64,000 bases of DNA from positions 930,001-994,000 of the forward strand of contig CAWGGG010000004.1 in NCBI GenBank assembly GCA_963822145.1, in the 5' to 3' direction. Under the pieces are notes generated by a model. It was given only the letters and a program-made list of their open reading frames with translations. It was not told the origin of the DNA and made no database searches. Shown one piece after another: positions 16,517-25,200 of this stretch; the stretch's first letter is position 1; each line of letters starts with the position of its first letter. The stretch is from UBA5072 sp963822145. Its GTDB lineage: Bacteria; Bacteroidota; Bacteroidia; Bacteroidales; UBA10428. The position numbers and the translations under genes are program-made.

Positions 16517-19087
16517 ATGGACGCTAAGTTCTCACAAAGAATAAAAGATGTACTTTCCTTTAGCAAAGAAGAAGCCATTCGTCTCGGTAACCATGAAATC
16601 GCACCGGAGCATTTGCTGCTGGGGATTTTGCGCGAAGGCGAAGGCGTTGCCATCGATATCCTGGTTTCGCTGGGAGTGAACCTTTACCAGCTGAAAAAGG
16701 ACATAGAAGCCATCATTGCTCCCACTGGTCCCATTAAGGTCACCGACACCGATAATATTCCCCTCCTGAAAACATCCGAAAGGATCCTGAAGCTGGTTTA
16801 TCTTGAGGCTAAATCTATGAAAAAGAATACTATCGACACAGGTCATCTGCTTCTGGCCATCATCAAGGATGAAAACACCCCGGTTTCACGGGTCTTGTTT
16901 GATAACAGCATTGATTATGAAAAAGCCCGGAGGGAGTTACTCAATGAGCACATTACAGATTCAGAGGATATTGAACCCCGTGCCGATTATCCGCATGAAG
17001 ATGATGAGCCTATGGGTTCCTTCGGCCAGCAGGGAGGTAAAGGCAGCAATCCCGAATCCGGCGCCAAATCGAATTCCGACACCCCGGTGCTGGATAATTT
17101 CGGTATTGATTTGACCAAAGCAGCCGAAGAGGACCGTCTCGATCCTATAGTAGGCCGCGAAAAAGAAATCGAAAGGCTTGCCCAGATCCTGAGCCGCCGT
17201 AAGAAAAACAATCCCATCCTCATTGGGGAACCGGGTGTTGGTAAGTCGGCTATTGTAGAGGGACTGGCCTTGCGCATCATACAAAAAAAAGTATCCCGCG
17301 TGCTCTTTGGCAAACGTGTGGTAACCCTCGACCTTGCCGCCATTGTTGCCGGCACCAAGTACCGGGGACAGTTTGAAGAGCGCATGAAGGCCATATTGAA
17401 TGAATTATCGAAGACTTCCAGCATCGTGCTCTTCATTGATGAGATCCATACTATTGTTGGAGCAGGTGGCGCTACCGGCTCCCTCGATGCTGCCAATATG
17501 CTGAAACCTGCCCTCTCCCGGGGCGATATACAGTGCATTGGCGCAACAACGCTGGATGAATACAGGCAGCATATCGAAAAGGACGGAGCGCTGGAACGGC
17601 GGTTCCAGAAGGTGATGGTAGAACCCACCTCTCCCGAGGAAACAGTGGAGATCCTGAACAATGTAAAGGAAAGATATGAGGATCATCACAATGTGATCTA
17701 TACGCCCGAGGCCATTGATGCCTGCGTAAAGCTCACAAACCGGTATATTTCAGACAGGCACCTTCCCGACAAGGCCATTGATGCGCTGGATGAATCAGGT
17801 TCAAGGGTTCACATCTCCAACATTCATGTTCCGGAAAGGATTATTGAACTCGAAAAGAAAATTGAAGAAACCAAGAAGGAAAAAATAAAAGCTGTCAAGA
17901 ATCAGAATTTTGAAAAAGCAGCCAGCTTTCGTGATAAGGAAAAAGAATTCCTTGAAATGCTTGAAGATGAGAAAATGAAGTGGGAGAAGGAATTAACCCG
18001 CAACCGCCAGGTGGTGGATGCCGAAAAGGTGGCTGAAGTAGTGGCTATGATGACGGGTGTTCCGGTCCAAAGGATTGCCCTTGAAGAAGGTCAGCGACTG
18101 CTGAAAATGGGTGAAGAACTTAAGGGCAGTGTGATCGGACAGGATGAAGCCATTGAGAAAGTGGTGAAATCCATCCAGCGGAACCGGGCAGGATTAAAAG
18201 ATCCAAACAAACCCATCGGAACGTTCATCTTTCTGGGACCCACCGGGGTGGGAAAAACCCAACTTGCCAAAGTTCTGGCCCAATACCTGTTTGACTCCCC
18301 CAACAACCTGATTCGTATCGACATGAGCGAATACATGGAGAAATTCTCGGTATCGCGACTCGTAGGGGCTCCTCCGGGCTATATCGGATATGAGGAAGGT
18401 GGACAGCTGACGGAAAAGGTGAGAAGACGACCTTACTGTGTCGTGCTTCTCGATGAGATTGAAAAAGCCCATCCGGATGTTTATAATATCCTCCTGCAGG
18501 TGTTGGATGAAGGACAGCTTACCGACAGCCTCGGACGCCGTGTGGACTTCAGGAATACCATTGTGATCATGACATCCAATATCGGTACACGGCAGCTGAA
18601 GGATTTCGGACAGGGCGTAGGTTTTGCCACCAAGGCGAAACAGGAAACAACTAACGAATATACCAGGAGCGTGATTCAAAACGCCCTCAAAAAGGCATTT
18701 TCTCCTGAGTTTTTGAACCGCATCGACGACGTGGTCATCTTCAATGCCCTGAACCGGGAAGATATCCACAAGATCATCGATATCGAGCTGAAAGGTTTGT
18801 ACAAGAGGATTATTGCCATGGGCTTCCGGATCAGGATGACCGATGCTGCCAAGGATTTTATTGCTGAAAAAGGATATGACATACAATTTGGCGCCCGGCC
18901 GCTCAAGCGGGCCATTCAGAAATACCTCGAAGATCCTATGGCTGAGGTTATTATCAAATCCAACATGCGGGAAGGCGACACCATTGCCATCAGTCTGAAT
19001 AAAAAGAAAGAGGTGGTGATGATGAAAGTGCTGCATGTTGAAGAAGCCGACAGTGCTACTGTAAGTGATACAGACGAGGCGGAATAG
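16517..19087 (+). CDS. clpC: ATP-dependent Clp protease ATP-binding subunit ClpC
   Basis: An 856-residue AAA+ unfoldase that feeds proteins to ClpP. Domains in order: two Clp N repeats (residues 1-150), first AAA module with Walker A GEPGVGKS (about 237-244) and Walker B VLFIDEIHTIVGAG, a ClpC-type middle domain with a UVR-like segment (NFEKAASFRDKEKEF, about 464), second AAA module with Walker A GPTGVGKT (574-581), Walker B VVLLDEIEKAH and sensor TSNIG. The VGF tripeptide near residue 704 is the loop that docks to ClpP. The short middle domain fits ClpC rather than ClpB. It is transcribed alone, convergent with rimO, with only three bases between the stops. Confidence 0.96.
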   Translation: MDAKFSQRIKDVLSFSKEEAIRLGNHEIAPEHLLLGILREGEGVAIDILVSLGVNLYQLKKDIEAIIAPTGPIKVTDTDNIPLLKTSERILKLVYLEAKSMKKNTIDTGHLLLAIIKDENTPVSRVLFDNSIDYEKARRELLNEHITDSEDIEPRADYPHEDDEPMGSFGQQGGKGSNPESGAKSNSDTPVLDNFGIDLTKAAEEDRLDPIVGREKEIERLAQILSRRKKNNPILIGEPGVGKSAIVEGLALRIIQKKVSRVLFGKRVVTLDLAAIVAGTKYRGQFEERMKAILNELSKTSSIVLFIDEIHTIVGAGGATGSLDAANMLKPALSRGDIQCIGATTLDEYRQHIEKDGALERRFQKVMVEPTSPEETVEILNNVKERYEDHHNVIYTPEAIDACVKLTNRYISDRHLPDKAIDALDESGSRVHISNIHVPERIIELEKKIEETKKEKIKAVKNQNFEKAASFRDKEKEFLEMLEDEKMKWEKELTRNRQVVDAEKVAEVVAMMTGVPVQRIALEEGQRLLKMGEELKGSVIGQDEAIEKVVKSIQRNRAGLKDPNKPIGTFIFLGPTGVGKTQLAKVLAQYLFDSPNNLIRIDMSEYMEKFSVSRLVGAPPGYIGYEEGGQLTEKVRRRPYCVVLLDEIEKAHPDVYNILLQVLDEGQLTDSLGRRVDFRNTIVIMTSNIGTRQLKDFGQGVGFATKAKQETTNEYTRSVIQNALKKAFSPEFLNRIDDVVIFNALNREDIHKIIDIELKGLYKRIIAMGFRIRMTDAAKDFIAEKGYDIQFGARPLKRAIQKYLEDPMAEVIIKSNMREGDTIAISLNKKKEVVMMKVLHVEEADSATVSDTDEAE

Positions 19088-19090
19088 GCA

Positions 19091-20404
19091 TTATTCAACG
19101 ACCCCGAAAAGATCAAATTCTTCAGCACCTGTAATCCGGGTTTGATAAAAATTTCCGGTTACAAGCAGCTTCCCGGCAGTGGGAATCAACACTTCGTTAT
19201 CCACTTCAGGAGAGTCGGCTTCTGTTCGACCCCTGTAGTACTCGCCTGCCCTATCATCGATCAATACTTTAAATGATCGTCCTATTTTATTATCATTCAA
19301 TCTTTTAGAAATATTCTGCTGGAGCTGCATCACTTCATCAGCCCTGTCTTTCTTAACCTGTTCCGGGATCCGGTCTTTCCATTTCTGGGAAGCCCACGTA
19401 TCTTCTTCTTCGGAATAAGTAAAAACACCCAGGCGGTCGAATTCCACCCGTTCCACAAATCGCAGCAGTTCACGGAATTCTTTGTCAGTCTCCCCAGGAT
19501 GGCCTGTAATGACTGTGGTGCGCAAAGTAATTTCCGGAATTTCTGTGCGAAGGAAATCAATCAGTTCATGATTCTTCCGTTGGCTGTGTCCCCTGCGCAT
19601 TTTCCGCAGTACCGCGTCACTGTTATGCTGGAAGGGAATGTCGAGGTAATGGCAGATATTCCCCTTTTCCTTCATCACCCGGATGACTTCGCGTGGAAAG
19701 CCTGCAGGATAGGCGTAATGCAACCGTATCCATTCGATCCCCGGCAGGCAGGACAATGCCTCCAGCAGTTCGGGCAAAGCCTGCTTATGATACAGGTCCA
19801 GTCCATAGGAAGTCAGATCCTGCGCGATCAGGATTAGTTCTCTGACACCTTGCTCTGAGAGGTTGCGTGCTTCAGCGAGAAGGCTTTCAACGGTTCTTGA
19901 CTGATGCCGGCCACGGATCAGGGGAATGGCACAGAAGGAACACTTCCGGTCGCATCCTTCGGAAATCTTGAGATAGGCATAATGTGAGGGCGTGGTCAGC
20001 AAACGTTCTCCGAGCAGGGACTGCTTATAGGTTAAACCCAGATGTTGAATGATTTGCTCTAAATCATTAACACCAAAATATTTATCAACATCTGGGATTT
20101 CTTCTTCCAGGTCTTTTTTATAACGTTCCGAAAGACATCCCATGACAAAAACCCGGTGGATCAATCCGTTTTCCTTGGCTCTTATGAAGCGCAGGATGGT
20201 ATCGATGGATTCCTGCTTGGCATCCTTGATAAAGCCGCAGGTATTGATGATCACAGTTTTGGCGTCGAAGGATTCGTCATTATGACTGATGGTAAGGTGG
20301 TTCGCCTGCACCTGTTTTAAAAGCACTTCTGAATCCACAACATTTTTAGAGCATCCGAGGGTCACCAGATTAATACCCTCTTTTTTACCAGCCCGCGTCT
20401 GCAT
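19091..20404 (-). CDS. rimO: Ribosomal protein S12 methylthiotransferase RimO
   Basis: Radical SAM enzyme that methylthiolates an aspartate of ribosomal protein S12. The N-terminal UPF0004 domain contains NLVTLGCSKNVVDSE. The radical SAM cluster is CDRKCSFC in SEGCDRKCSFCAIPLIRG, followed by the RimO-specific GRHQSR. A TRAM domain closes the protein (about residues 370-437). I chose the start at 20404 (MQTRAGKKEG): it gives 437 residues, the usual size, and leaves 7 bases after the permease stop. A longer frame to 20449 would overlap that gene. Last gene of the minus-strand block that begins at the ribosomal protein genes. Confidence 0.95.
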   Translation of the reverse strand: MQTRAGKKEGINLVTLGCSKNVVDSEVLLKQVQANHLTISHNDESFDAKTVIINTCGFIKDAKQESIDTILRFIRAKENGLIHRVFVMGCLSERYKKDLEEEIPDVDKYFGVNDLEQIIQHLGLTYKQSLLGERLLTTPSHYAYLKISEGCDRKCSFCAIPLIRGRHQSRTVESLLAEARNLSEQGVRELILIAQDLTSYGLDLYHKQALPELLEALSCLPGIEWIRLHYAYPAGFPREVIRVMKEKGNICHYLDIPFQHNSDAVLRKMRRGHSQRKNHELIDFLRTEIPEITLRTTVITGHPGETDKEFRELLRFVERVEFDRLGVFTYSEEEDTWASQKWKDRIPEQVKKDRADEVMQLQQNISKRLNDNKIGRSFKVLIDDRAGEYYRGRTEADSPEVDNEVLIPTAGKLLVTGNFYQTRITGAEEFDLFGVVE

Positions 20405-20411
20405 GCCTGGT

Positions 20412-21854
20412 CTATCTGGCAAGTTTGCTATTCCTGCGGCTATAGGCAAAATAGATGATAAGACCTATGGCCATCCAGATCAGCAGTCTATCCCATGTCT
20501 CCCGGGGCAGGCTGAACATTTGGAGTAAACAGATTATGGCGCCGGCAAGGGGTACCCAGGGTACAAGGGGGGTCTTGAAGGGACGGTGCAGGTCGGGTTT
20601 TTTCTTACGGAGAATAATAATGCTGATGCACACAATGGTAAATGCCAGCAAAGTACCGATGGATACCAACTCGCTGAGAATGTGTATGGGCAGTATACCG
20701 GCGATTAAACAGGCGACGATACCGGTAAGAATAGTGGTTACATATGGTGTTCTGAACCGCGGATGTACCCTGGCGAAGCTTTTGGGTAACAATCCATCCT
20801 TGGCCATAGTATAGAAGATCCTGGGCTGGCCGAGCAGCATCACCAGAATTACGGAGCTCAAACCGGCAATGGCGCCGATTTTGATGAGAGGACGCAGCCA
20901 GATCAGTGCATTTCCCGTTCTGTCAATCGCAAGGGCCAATGGGGCCGGGACATTCAAATCGTAATAGGGAACAATGCCGGTAAGCACACCTGAAACCAGC
21001 ACGTAAAGCAGGGTACAGATCAGCAGGGATCCCAGGATGCCGATGGGCATATCACGCTGGGGATTTTTAGCCTCCTGGGCTGCTGTAGATACCGCATCAA
21101 ATCCGATATACGCAAAAAAGATAACTGCCGCTCCTCGCAACACCCCCGAGAAGCCAAATTTTCCAAATTCTCCGGTATTCGGGGGAATAAACGGATGCCA
21201 GTTGGAGGTTTTGATGAAAGACAGCCCAAATCCTATAAAAAGCAGGATGACAATTATCTTGATCGCTACGATGATATTGTTCAATCCTGCTGACTCTTTT
21301 ATTCCCACTACAAGCAAGGTTGACAGCAAGGCAATAATGAAAACGGCAGGGAAATTAATGATACTGCCGGTGAGTATCCAGCCCTGCCCCTTGATGTAAT
21401 CAATGGGAGCATTGCAAAGCTGAGCAGGTATGTTGAGATTATAATCATGCAGAAAACTGACCATATAGCCCGACCACCCAACGGCAACGGTAGATGAGGC
21501 AAACAGGTATTCGAGTATCAGGTCCCAACCGATGATCCAGGCCATGAATTCTCCCAGTGTGGCATAGGCATAAGTATAGGCACTCCCCGAAATGGGTATC
21601 ATGGAAGCAAATTCCGCATAGCATAAGCCAGCAAACACACATCCGGCGGCAGAAATCAAAAAAGACAGTACCAGTGCAGGTCCCGCATAATTGGCAGCCA
21701 CCGTTCCTGTCAGTACAAAAATCCCCGTACCGATGATTGCGCCGATACCCAGGGTAACCAGACTCGCTCCGCTCAGTGCTTTCTTTAATCCGTGCTCCTT
21801 GTCAGAGGCATCTGCCAGAAGCTGATTGATGGGTTTTGTTCTGAATAATTGCAT
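20412..21854 (-). CDS. APC-superfamily amino acid permease (CAT-like)
   Basis: A 480-residue transporter with about 14 helices. GIGAIIGTGIFVLTG in helix 1 and CYAEFASMIPISGSAYTYAY in helices 2-3 are the superfamily signatures. RLLIWMAIGLIIYFAYSRRNS ends the CAT-type C-terminal helix pair. It is similar along its length to the permease at 856-2586, so this genome carries at least two members of this subfamily, but the N-terminus here is shorter. It sits between ftsY and rimO, genes that are usually closer together in this phylum, and leaves only 7 bases before rimO, so rimO probably depends on its transcription. Substrate unknown. Confidence 0.9.
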   Translation of the reverse strand: MQLFRTKPINQLLADASDKEHGLKKALSGASLVTLGIGAIIGTGIFVLTGTVAANYAGPALVLSFLISAAGCVFAGLCYAEFASMIPISGSAYTYAYATLGEFMAWIIGWDLILEYLFASSTVAVGWSGYMVSFLHDYNLNIPAQLCNAPIDYIKGQGWILTGSIINFPAVFIIALLSTLLVVGIKESAGLNNIIVAIKIIVILLFIGFGLSFIKTSNWHPFIPPNTGEFGKFGFSGVLRGAAVIFFAYIGFDAVSTAAQEAKNPQRDMPIGILGSLLICTLLYVLVSGVLTGIVPYYDLNVPAPLALAIDRTGNALIWLRPLIKIGAIAGLSSVILVMLLGQPRIFYTMAKDGLLPKSFARVHPRFRTPYVTTILTGIVACLIAGILPIHILSELVSIGTLLAFTIVCISIIILRKKKPDLHRPFKTPLVPWVPLAGAIICLLQMFSLPRETWDRLLIWMAIGLIIYFAYSRRNSKLAR

Positions 21855-21921
21855 GCGAATTGCTTTTGAGTGTTATTTGTTCACATCAAATATATTGTTT
21901 CTTGGAATAGGTTGGATGCTT

Positions 21922-22875
21922 TTAGGAAGAAAACAGGGCCTCCACAAAAGCGTTTTTGTCGAAGATCTGGAGGTCTTCCAGTTTCTCGCCGATGCCGATA
22001 TACCGGACCGGTATTTTAAACTGATCGGAGATACCGATCACAACCCCGCCTTTGGCCGTACCATCGAGCTTGGTAATAGCCAGTGCATTCACCTGGGTGG
22101 CTTCGGTAAATTGCCGTGCCTGCTCAAAGGCATTCTGGCCGGTTGATCCGTCGAGTATCAGCAAGACCTCATGCGGTGCGTCAGGAATTACTTTTTGGAT
22201 AACGCGTTTGATTTTGGAAAGCTCATTCATCAGGTTGGCCTTATTGTGCAGCCGGCCGGCGGTATCTACTATTACAACATCCGTCTGGCTGGCTTTGGCT
22301 GAAGTAACTGTATCAAAGGCAACCGAGGCAGGGTCACTGCCCATTTGCTGCTTCACCAGGGGAACCCCTACCCGTTCTGCCCATATGGAAAGCTGATCAA
22401 CAGCGGCGGCACGAAAAGTATCGGCAGCACCAAGCAAAACCTTCTTGTCCGCCTTTTTGAAATGCCAGGCCAGCTTGCCTATGGTGGTGGTTTTTCCAAC
22501 ACCATTCACCCCTACCACCATAATGACATAGGGTTTATGCGGCAGAGGGGCCGAAAAATCAGAATCATTCCCGGTTTTATTTTCCTCGAGCAGCGCGCTG
22601 ATTTCTTCCCGGAGAATACGGTTGAGTTCCTCAGTATTCATGTATTTATCGCGCAGCACCCTTGCCTGAATCCTTTCAATAATACGCAGGGTTGTATTTA
22701 CCCCGACATCGGAAGATATAAGGGCTTCCTCAAGGTTATCCAGCACTTCATCATCCACACTGGCTTTGCCCATAATGGCCCGGGATAGTTTTTTCACCAC
22801 ACTATCCTTGGTCTTTTCCAGGCCACGACTCAGATCTTCACTGCTGCGCTTGTTGAATAAACCAAAAATTGCCAT
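21922..22875 (-). CDS. ftsY: Signal recognition particle receptor FtsY
   Basis: A 317-residue SRP-GTPase that receives ribosome-SRP complexes at the membrane. It lacks the long acidic A domain and is essentially the NG core: a helical N domain (SRAIMGKASVDDEVLDNLEE), G1 GVNGVGKTTT, G3 DTAGRLHNKANLM, G4 TKLDGTAKGG and the C-terminal RYIGIGEKLEDLQIFD. The insertion-box motif AADTFRAAAVDQL is intact. It follows the DUF4295 gene after a bidirectional hairpin (22908-22948), so its expression probably comes from read-through or a promoter just upstream. Confidence 0.96.
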   Translation of the reverse strand: MAIFGLFNKRSSEDLSRGLEKTKDSVVKKLSRAIMGKASVDDEVLDNLEEALISSDVGVNTTLRIIERIQARVLRDKYMNTEELNRILREEISALLEENKTGNDSDFSAPLPHKPYVIMVVGVNGVGKTTTIGKLAWHFKKADKKVLLGAADTFRAAAVDQLSIWAERVGVPLVKQQMGSDPASVAFDTVTSAKASQTDVVIVDTAGRLHNKANLMNELSKIKRVIQKVIPDAPHEVLLILDGSTGQNAFEQARQFTEATQVNALAITKLDGTAKGGVVIGISDQFKIPVRYIGIGEKLEDLQIFDKNAFVEALFSS

Positions 22876-22907
22876 AGGTGGGGAGGTAATGAATTACAAG
22901 AGCACTG

Positions 22908-22948
22908 AAAAAAAATGGCCTTCTTAATACAAAGAAAGCCAATTTTTT
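22908..22948 (-). terminator. Hairpin terminator between the ribosomal protein genes and ftsY
   Basis: On the minus strand TGGCTTTCTT (22941-22932) pairs with AAGAAGGCCA (22925-22916, one G-U pair) around a 6-base loop and is followed by eight T's. T's also follow in the other direction, so it could act both ways. It ends the rpmB-rpmG-DUF4295 unit 20 bases after the last stop. Confidence 0.82.
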
Positions 22949-22965
22949 AAGATTTTACAGCGGTC

Positions 22966-23121
22966 TTACTTTTGTGTAAAATAGTCTTTGATATGATCAA
23001 CGTGGACTATTTCTTCTTTGAAGAGATAGGCACCGGACTTGGGTGATTTGACCATTTTAATGCACTTGGCGAAGGATTTTCCGGCTCCCGTCTTTAATGT
23101 TGCAATTACTTTCTTTGCCAT
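22966..23121 (-). CDS. DUF4295 small protein of the ribosomal protein operon
   Basis: A 51-residue basic protein beginning MAKKVIATLKTGAGKSFAKC and ending DHIKDYFTQK. DUF4295 proteins are restricted to Bacteroidota and lie directly behind rpmB and rpmG, as here, with 6 bases from the rpmG stop. Size, charge and position suggest a small ribosome-associated or ribosomal protein. The family has no name that I can give with confidence. Complete, with ATG start and TAA stop. Confidence 0.9.
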   Translation of the reverse strand: MAKKVIATLKTGAGKSFAKCIKMVKSPKSGAYLFKEEIVHVDHIKDYFTQK

Positions 23122-23127
23122 GACTTG

Positions 23128-23310
23128 CTATTTTATTTCACGATGTACAGTGACCTTCTTCAAAACGGGATTGAATTTCTTCAATTCCATTCTTTCAGGC
23201 GTGTTTTTTCTGTTCTTGGTGGTAATATACCTCGACATACCGGGAACACCACTATTCTTATGTTCCGTGCACTCAAGAATTACCTGTATCCTGTTACCTT
23301 TTTTTGCCAT
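23128..23310 (-). CDS. rpmG: 50S ribosomal protein L33
   Basis: A 60-residue bL33 protein (MAKKGNRIQVILECTEHK, GMSRYITTKNRKNTPERMEL). It binds near the E site of the large subunit. The zinc-type CxxC pairs are absent: a single Cys (ECTEHK) is left, so this is the zinc-independent (C-minus) form, meaning it does not sequester zinc. It sits between rpmB and the DUF4295 gene, as in other Bacteroidota. Confidence 0.97.
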   Translation of the reverse strand: MAKKGNRIQVILECTEHKNSGVPGMSRYITTKNRKNTPERMELKKFNPVLKKVTVHREIK

Positions 23311-23328
23311 ATCCTGATGTGCTTTGTG

Positions 23329-23571
23329 TTAGATACTTTTAATAAATCCTTTGGCCTTAGCCTCTTCGAGTGCCTTTTTTAAACCCACCTTGTTGATGAA
23401 CCGGATCCCGGCAGCAGACACCCTGAGATTAATCCAACGGTTTTCTTCCTGGAGGAAAAGTTTCTTGTCGAAAAGGTTTACATCAAATGTTCTCTTCGTC
23501 CTGCGCTTGGAATGCGATACGTTGTTTCCAACCATCGCAGCCTTTCCCGTAATTTGACAAATTCTTGACAT
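23329..23571 (-). CDS. rpmB: 50S ribosomal protein L28
   Basis: An 80-residue bL28 protein. The family begins with the pattern seen here (MSRICQITGKAAMVGNNVSHS, KRRTKRTFDVNL, RVSAAGIRFINKVG), which fixes the start at 23571 although the frame is open to 23667. First gene of the rpmB-rpmG-DUF4295 unit. A promoter-like TACGTTCTTTG with a TTG 17 bases upstream can be read on the minus strand near 23609-23640, overlapping the end of cinA's downstream region. The unit is therefore probably transcribed on its own as well as by read-through from cinA. Confidence 0.97.
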   Translation of the reverse strand: MSRICQITGKAAMVGNNVSHSKRRTKRTFDVNLFDKKLFLQEENRWINLRVSAAGIRFINKVGLKKALEEAKAKGFIKSI

Positions 23572-23657
23572 TTCTAAATCAATTAATTCGCTTTCTAAAA
23601 ACAGGATGCAAAGAACGTATTTTTTTTTCAGAAATTCAAGTATCCCAAAAAAAATAT

Positions 23658-24905
23658 TTATAAACAATCAATGATCTCTTCCCTCAACATGAAAAGCCCA
23701 GCAATTCCTGCCTTTTGCATATTGCGACCCCTGTCCTCCCCGAAGTTATAAACCCGTGATATGATTCTTTTTCTGGAAGCCACAGCGATCCAGGTGGTTC
23801 CCACAGGTTTCTCGGGTGTTCCGCCTGCCGGACCTGCAATGCCGCTCACGGCAACCGAAAAATCAGACTTGTAGCGGTTCCTGGCCCCATCCGCCATTTG
23901 CTCAACAACAGCCTGGCTGACAGCACCGTTGATCAGAATGGTGTAGGGACTGACATTAAGTTCTGATGTTTTGATATCATTCGAGTAGGCAATAATGCCT
24001 CCCTTAAAATAGGCTGAGGAACCGGGTACTGACGTCACCAGCAGGCTGATGAGCCCTCCGGTACAACTCTCTGCTAATGAAAGTGTTAAATTATTTTGTT
24101 TCAATAGATTACCTACAATCACCTCAAGCTTTTCGTCATTATATCCATAAATGTGACTACCGATTATTCCTTTTAATTTTTCAACTTCTGATTCAATTGT
24201 GTTTGCAAGTGATGCAGGATCGCCTGTGGTTTTACCGGTAATTCTCAAGCGCAGCAGTCCGGGAGAAGGCAAGTAGGCCAGTTTGAGGTTTTCAGGCAAA
24301 CCTACTTCCCAGTCGTGGATCAGACCTGCCATTTCCGATTCAGGAACTCCATGGGTCAATACGGTGAAATGCTGTATGGCAGGAAGAACAAACCGCTGTT
24401 TGAGTCTTGGTTCCAGCTCCTCCCGGAATATGGCCTTCATTTCAAAAGGAACTCCGGGCAGGGCAATGAAATCCCGTCCTTCTTTCTTAAACCACATGCC
24501 CTGTGCTGTACCGGCACTGTTATTCAGCAATTCGCAGTTTTCCGGCAGTTCGGCCTGCTTCCTGTTACGTTCGTTTACGGCCACTCCCCTTGAGGCCAGC
24601 AGGGCAGTTATTTTTTCAACTACGGCTGGGACCACCACAAGTTTTGATCCGAAGTAATCAGCCAGGGCTGGTTTGGTGATATCATCGCTGGTAGGACCCA
24701 GTCCCCCTGTGGTAATAATCAGATCTGCACGACGTGCAGCCTCATCAAAAGCCCTGATGATGTGCTCACGCTGATCGGGTATCGACGTGATCTGAATCAC
24801 GGATATTCCCAGTTTATTAAGTTCGGTTGCGAGGTAGGCAGAATTGGTATCAATAACCTGCCCGATGAGTATTTCATCTCCAATGGTGATCAGTTCCGCG
24901 TTCAT
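23658..24905 (-). CDS. cinA: CinA-family protein (nicotinamide-nucleotide amidase/ADP-ribose pyrophosphatase)
   Basis: A 415-residue two-domain protein. Residues 1-170 form the MoCF-like COG1058 domain (AELITIGDEILIGQVIDTN, TTGGLGPTSDDITK), a pyrophosphatase in studied members. Residues about 250-415 form the CinA amidase domain with AESCTGG (catalytic Ser) and SGIAGPAGGTPEKPVGT, which deamidates NMN in pyridine-nucleotide recycling. The start is fixed because the conserved domain begins at residue 3. The start codon lies only five bases after the 3' end of tRNA-Gly (24911), so no ribosome-binding site can exist once the tRNA is processed. It precedes rpmB. Confidence 0.95.
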   Translation of the reverse strand: MNAELITIGDEILIGQVIDTNSAYLATELNKLGISVIQITSIPDQREHIIRAFDEAARRADLIITTGGLGPTSDDITKPALADYFGSKLVVVPAVVEKITALLASRGVAVNERNRKQAELPENCELLNNSAGTAQGMWFKKEGRDFIALPGVPFEMKAIFREELEPRLKQRFVLPAIQHFTVLTHGVPESEMAGLIHDWEVGLPENLKLAYLPSPGLLRLRITGKTTGDPASLANTIESEVEKLKGIIGSHIYGYNDEKLEVIVGNLLKQNNLTLSLAESCTGGLISLLVTSVPGSSAYFKGGIIAYSNDIKTSELNVSPYTILINGAVSQAVVEQMADGARNRYKSDFSVAVSGIAGPAGGTPEKPVGTTWIAVASRKRIISRVYNFGEDRGRNMQKAGIAGLFMLREEIIDCL

Positions 24906-24910
24906 ATAAG

Positions 24911-24983
24911 AGCGGGAAACGGGATTCGAACCCGCGACCTAAAGCTTGGGAAGCTTTCGCTCTGCCAACTGAGCTATTCCCGC
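24911..24983 (-). tRNA. tRNA-Gly (anticodon CCC)
   Basis: Minus-strand cloverleaf with 7-bp acceptor GCGGGAA/TTCCCGC, D arm GCTC/GAGC, anticodon stem AAAGC/GCTTT around loop TTCCCAA (anticodon CCC, reads GGG), T arm GCGGG-TTCGAAT-CCCGT, discriminator T. CCA is not encoded. It lies three bases from tRNA-Thr and five bases before cinA, suggesting one tRNA-tRNA-mRNA transcript. Confidence 0.97.
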
Positions 24984-24986
24984 GAG

Positions 24987-25060
24987 AGCCTCTCAGGGGA
25001 TTTGAACCCCCGACCTGCGGTTTACGAAACCGCCGCTCTGACCAGCTGAGCTAAAGAGGC
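24987..25060 (-). tRNA. tRNA-Thr (anticodon CGT)
   Basis: Minus-strand cloverleaf: acceptor GCCTCTT/GAGAGGC with one T-G pair, D arm GCTC/GAGC, anticodon stem GCGGT/ACCGC with loop TTCGTAA (anticodon CGT, reads ACG), T arm GGGGG-TTCAAAT-CCCCT, discriminator T. CCA is not encoded. First gene of the tRNA-Thr/tRNA-Gly/cinA run. Confidence 0.97.
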
Positions 25061-25128
25061 ATTTCATTCTTTTCGAGGGTGACAAAAATATAAATTATTA
25101 CAGACAGAACAAAGGGAAAAGCATTTTT

Positions 25129-25200
25129 AAGTGACTGGTGACTGGTGACAGGTGACTGGTAAATATTTACGAGTGACCAGTCACCAGTCACCAGTCACTT
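25129..25200. repeat. Inverted array of 7-bp GTGACTG repeats
   Basis: Left arm: four heptamers GTGACTG, GTGACTG, GTGACAG, GTGACTG. Right arm: the reverse complement (CAGTCAC units). The outer 21 bases (25129-25149 and 25180-25200) are perfect inverted copies, so the transcript could fold into a long hairpin. The TGA stop of the M48 peptidase gene (25195-25197) lies inside the right arm. Confidence 0.9.

Noticed and set aside
18194..19036. 280-codon frame antisense to clpC
   Set aside because: Mirror frame of a strongly conserved gene; no motifs.
25129..25200. Repeats considered as an attachment site near tRNA genes
   Set aside because: No integrase, no duplicated tRNA end and no mobile gene nearby; the heptamer period fits a simple repeat.
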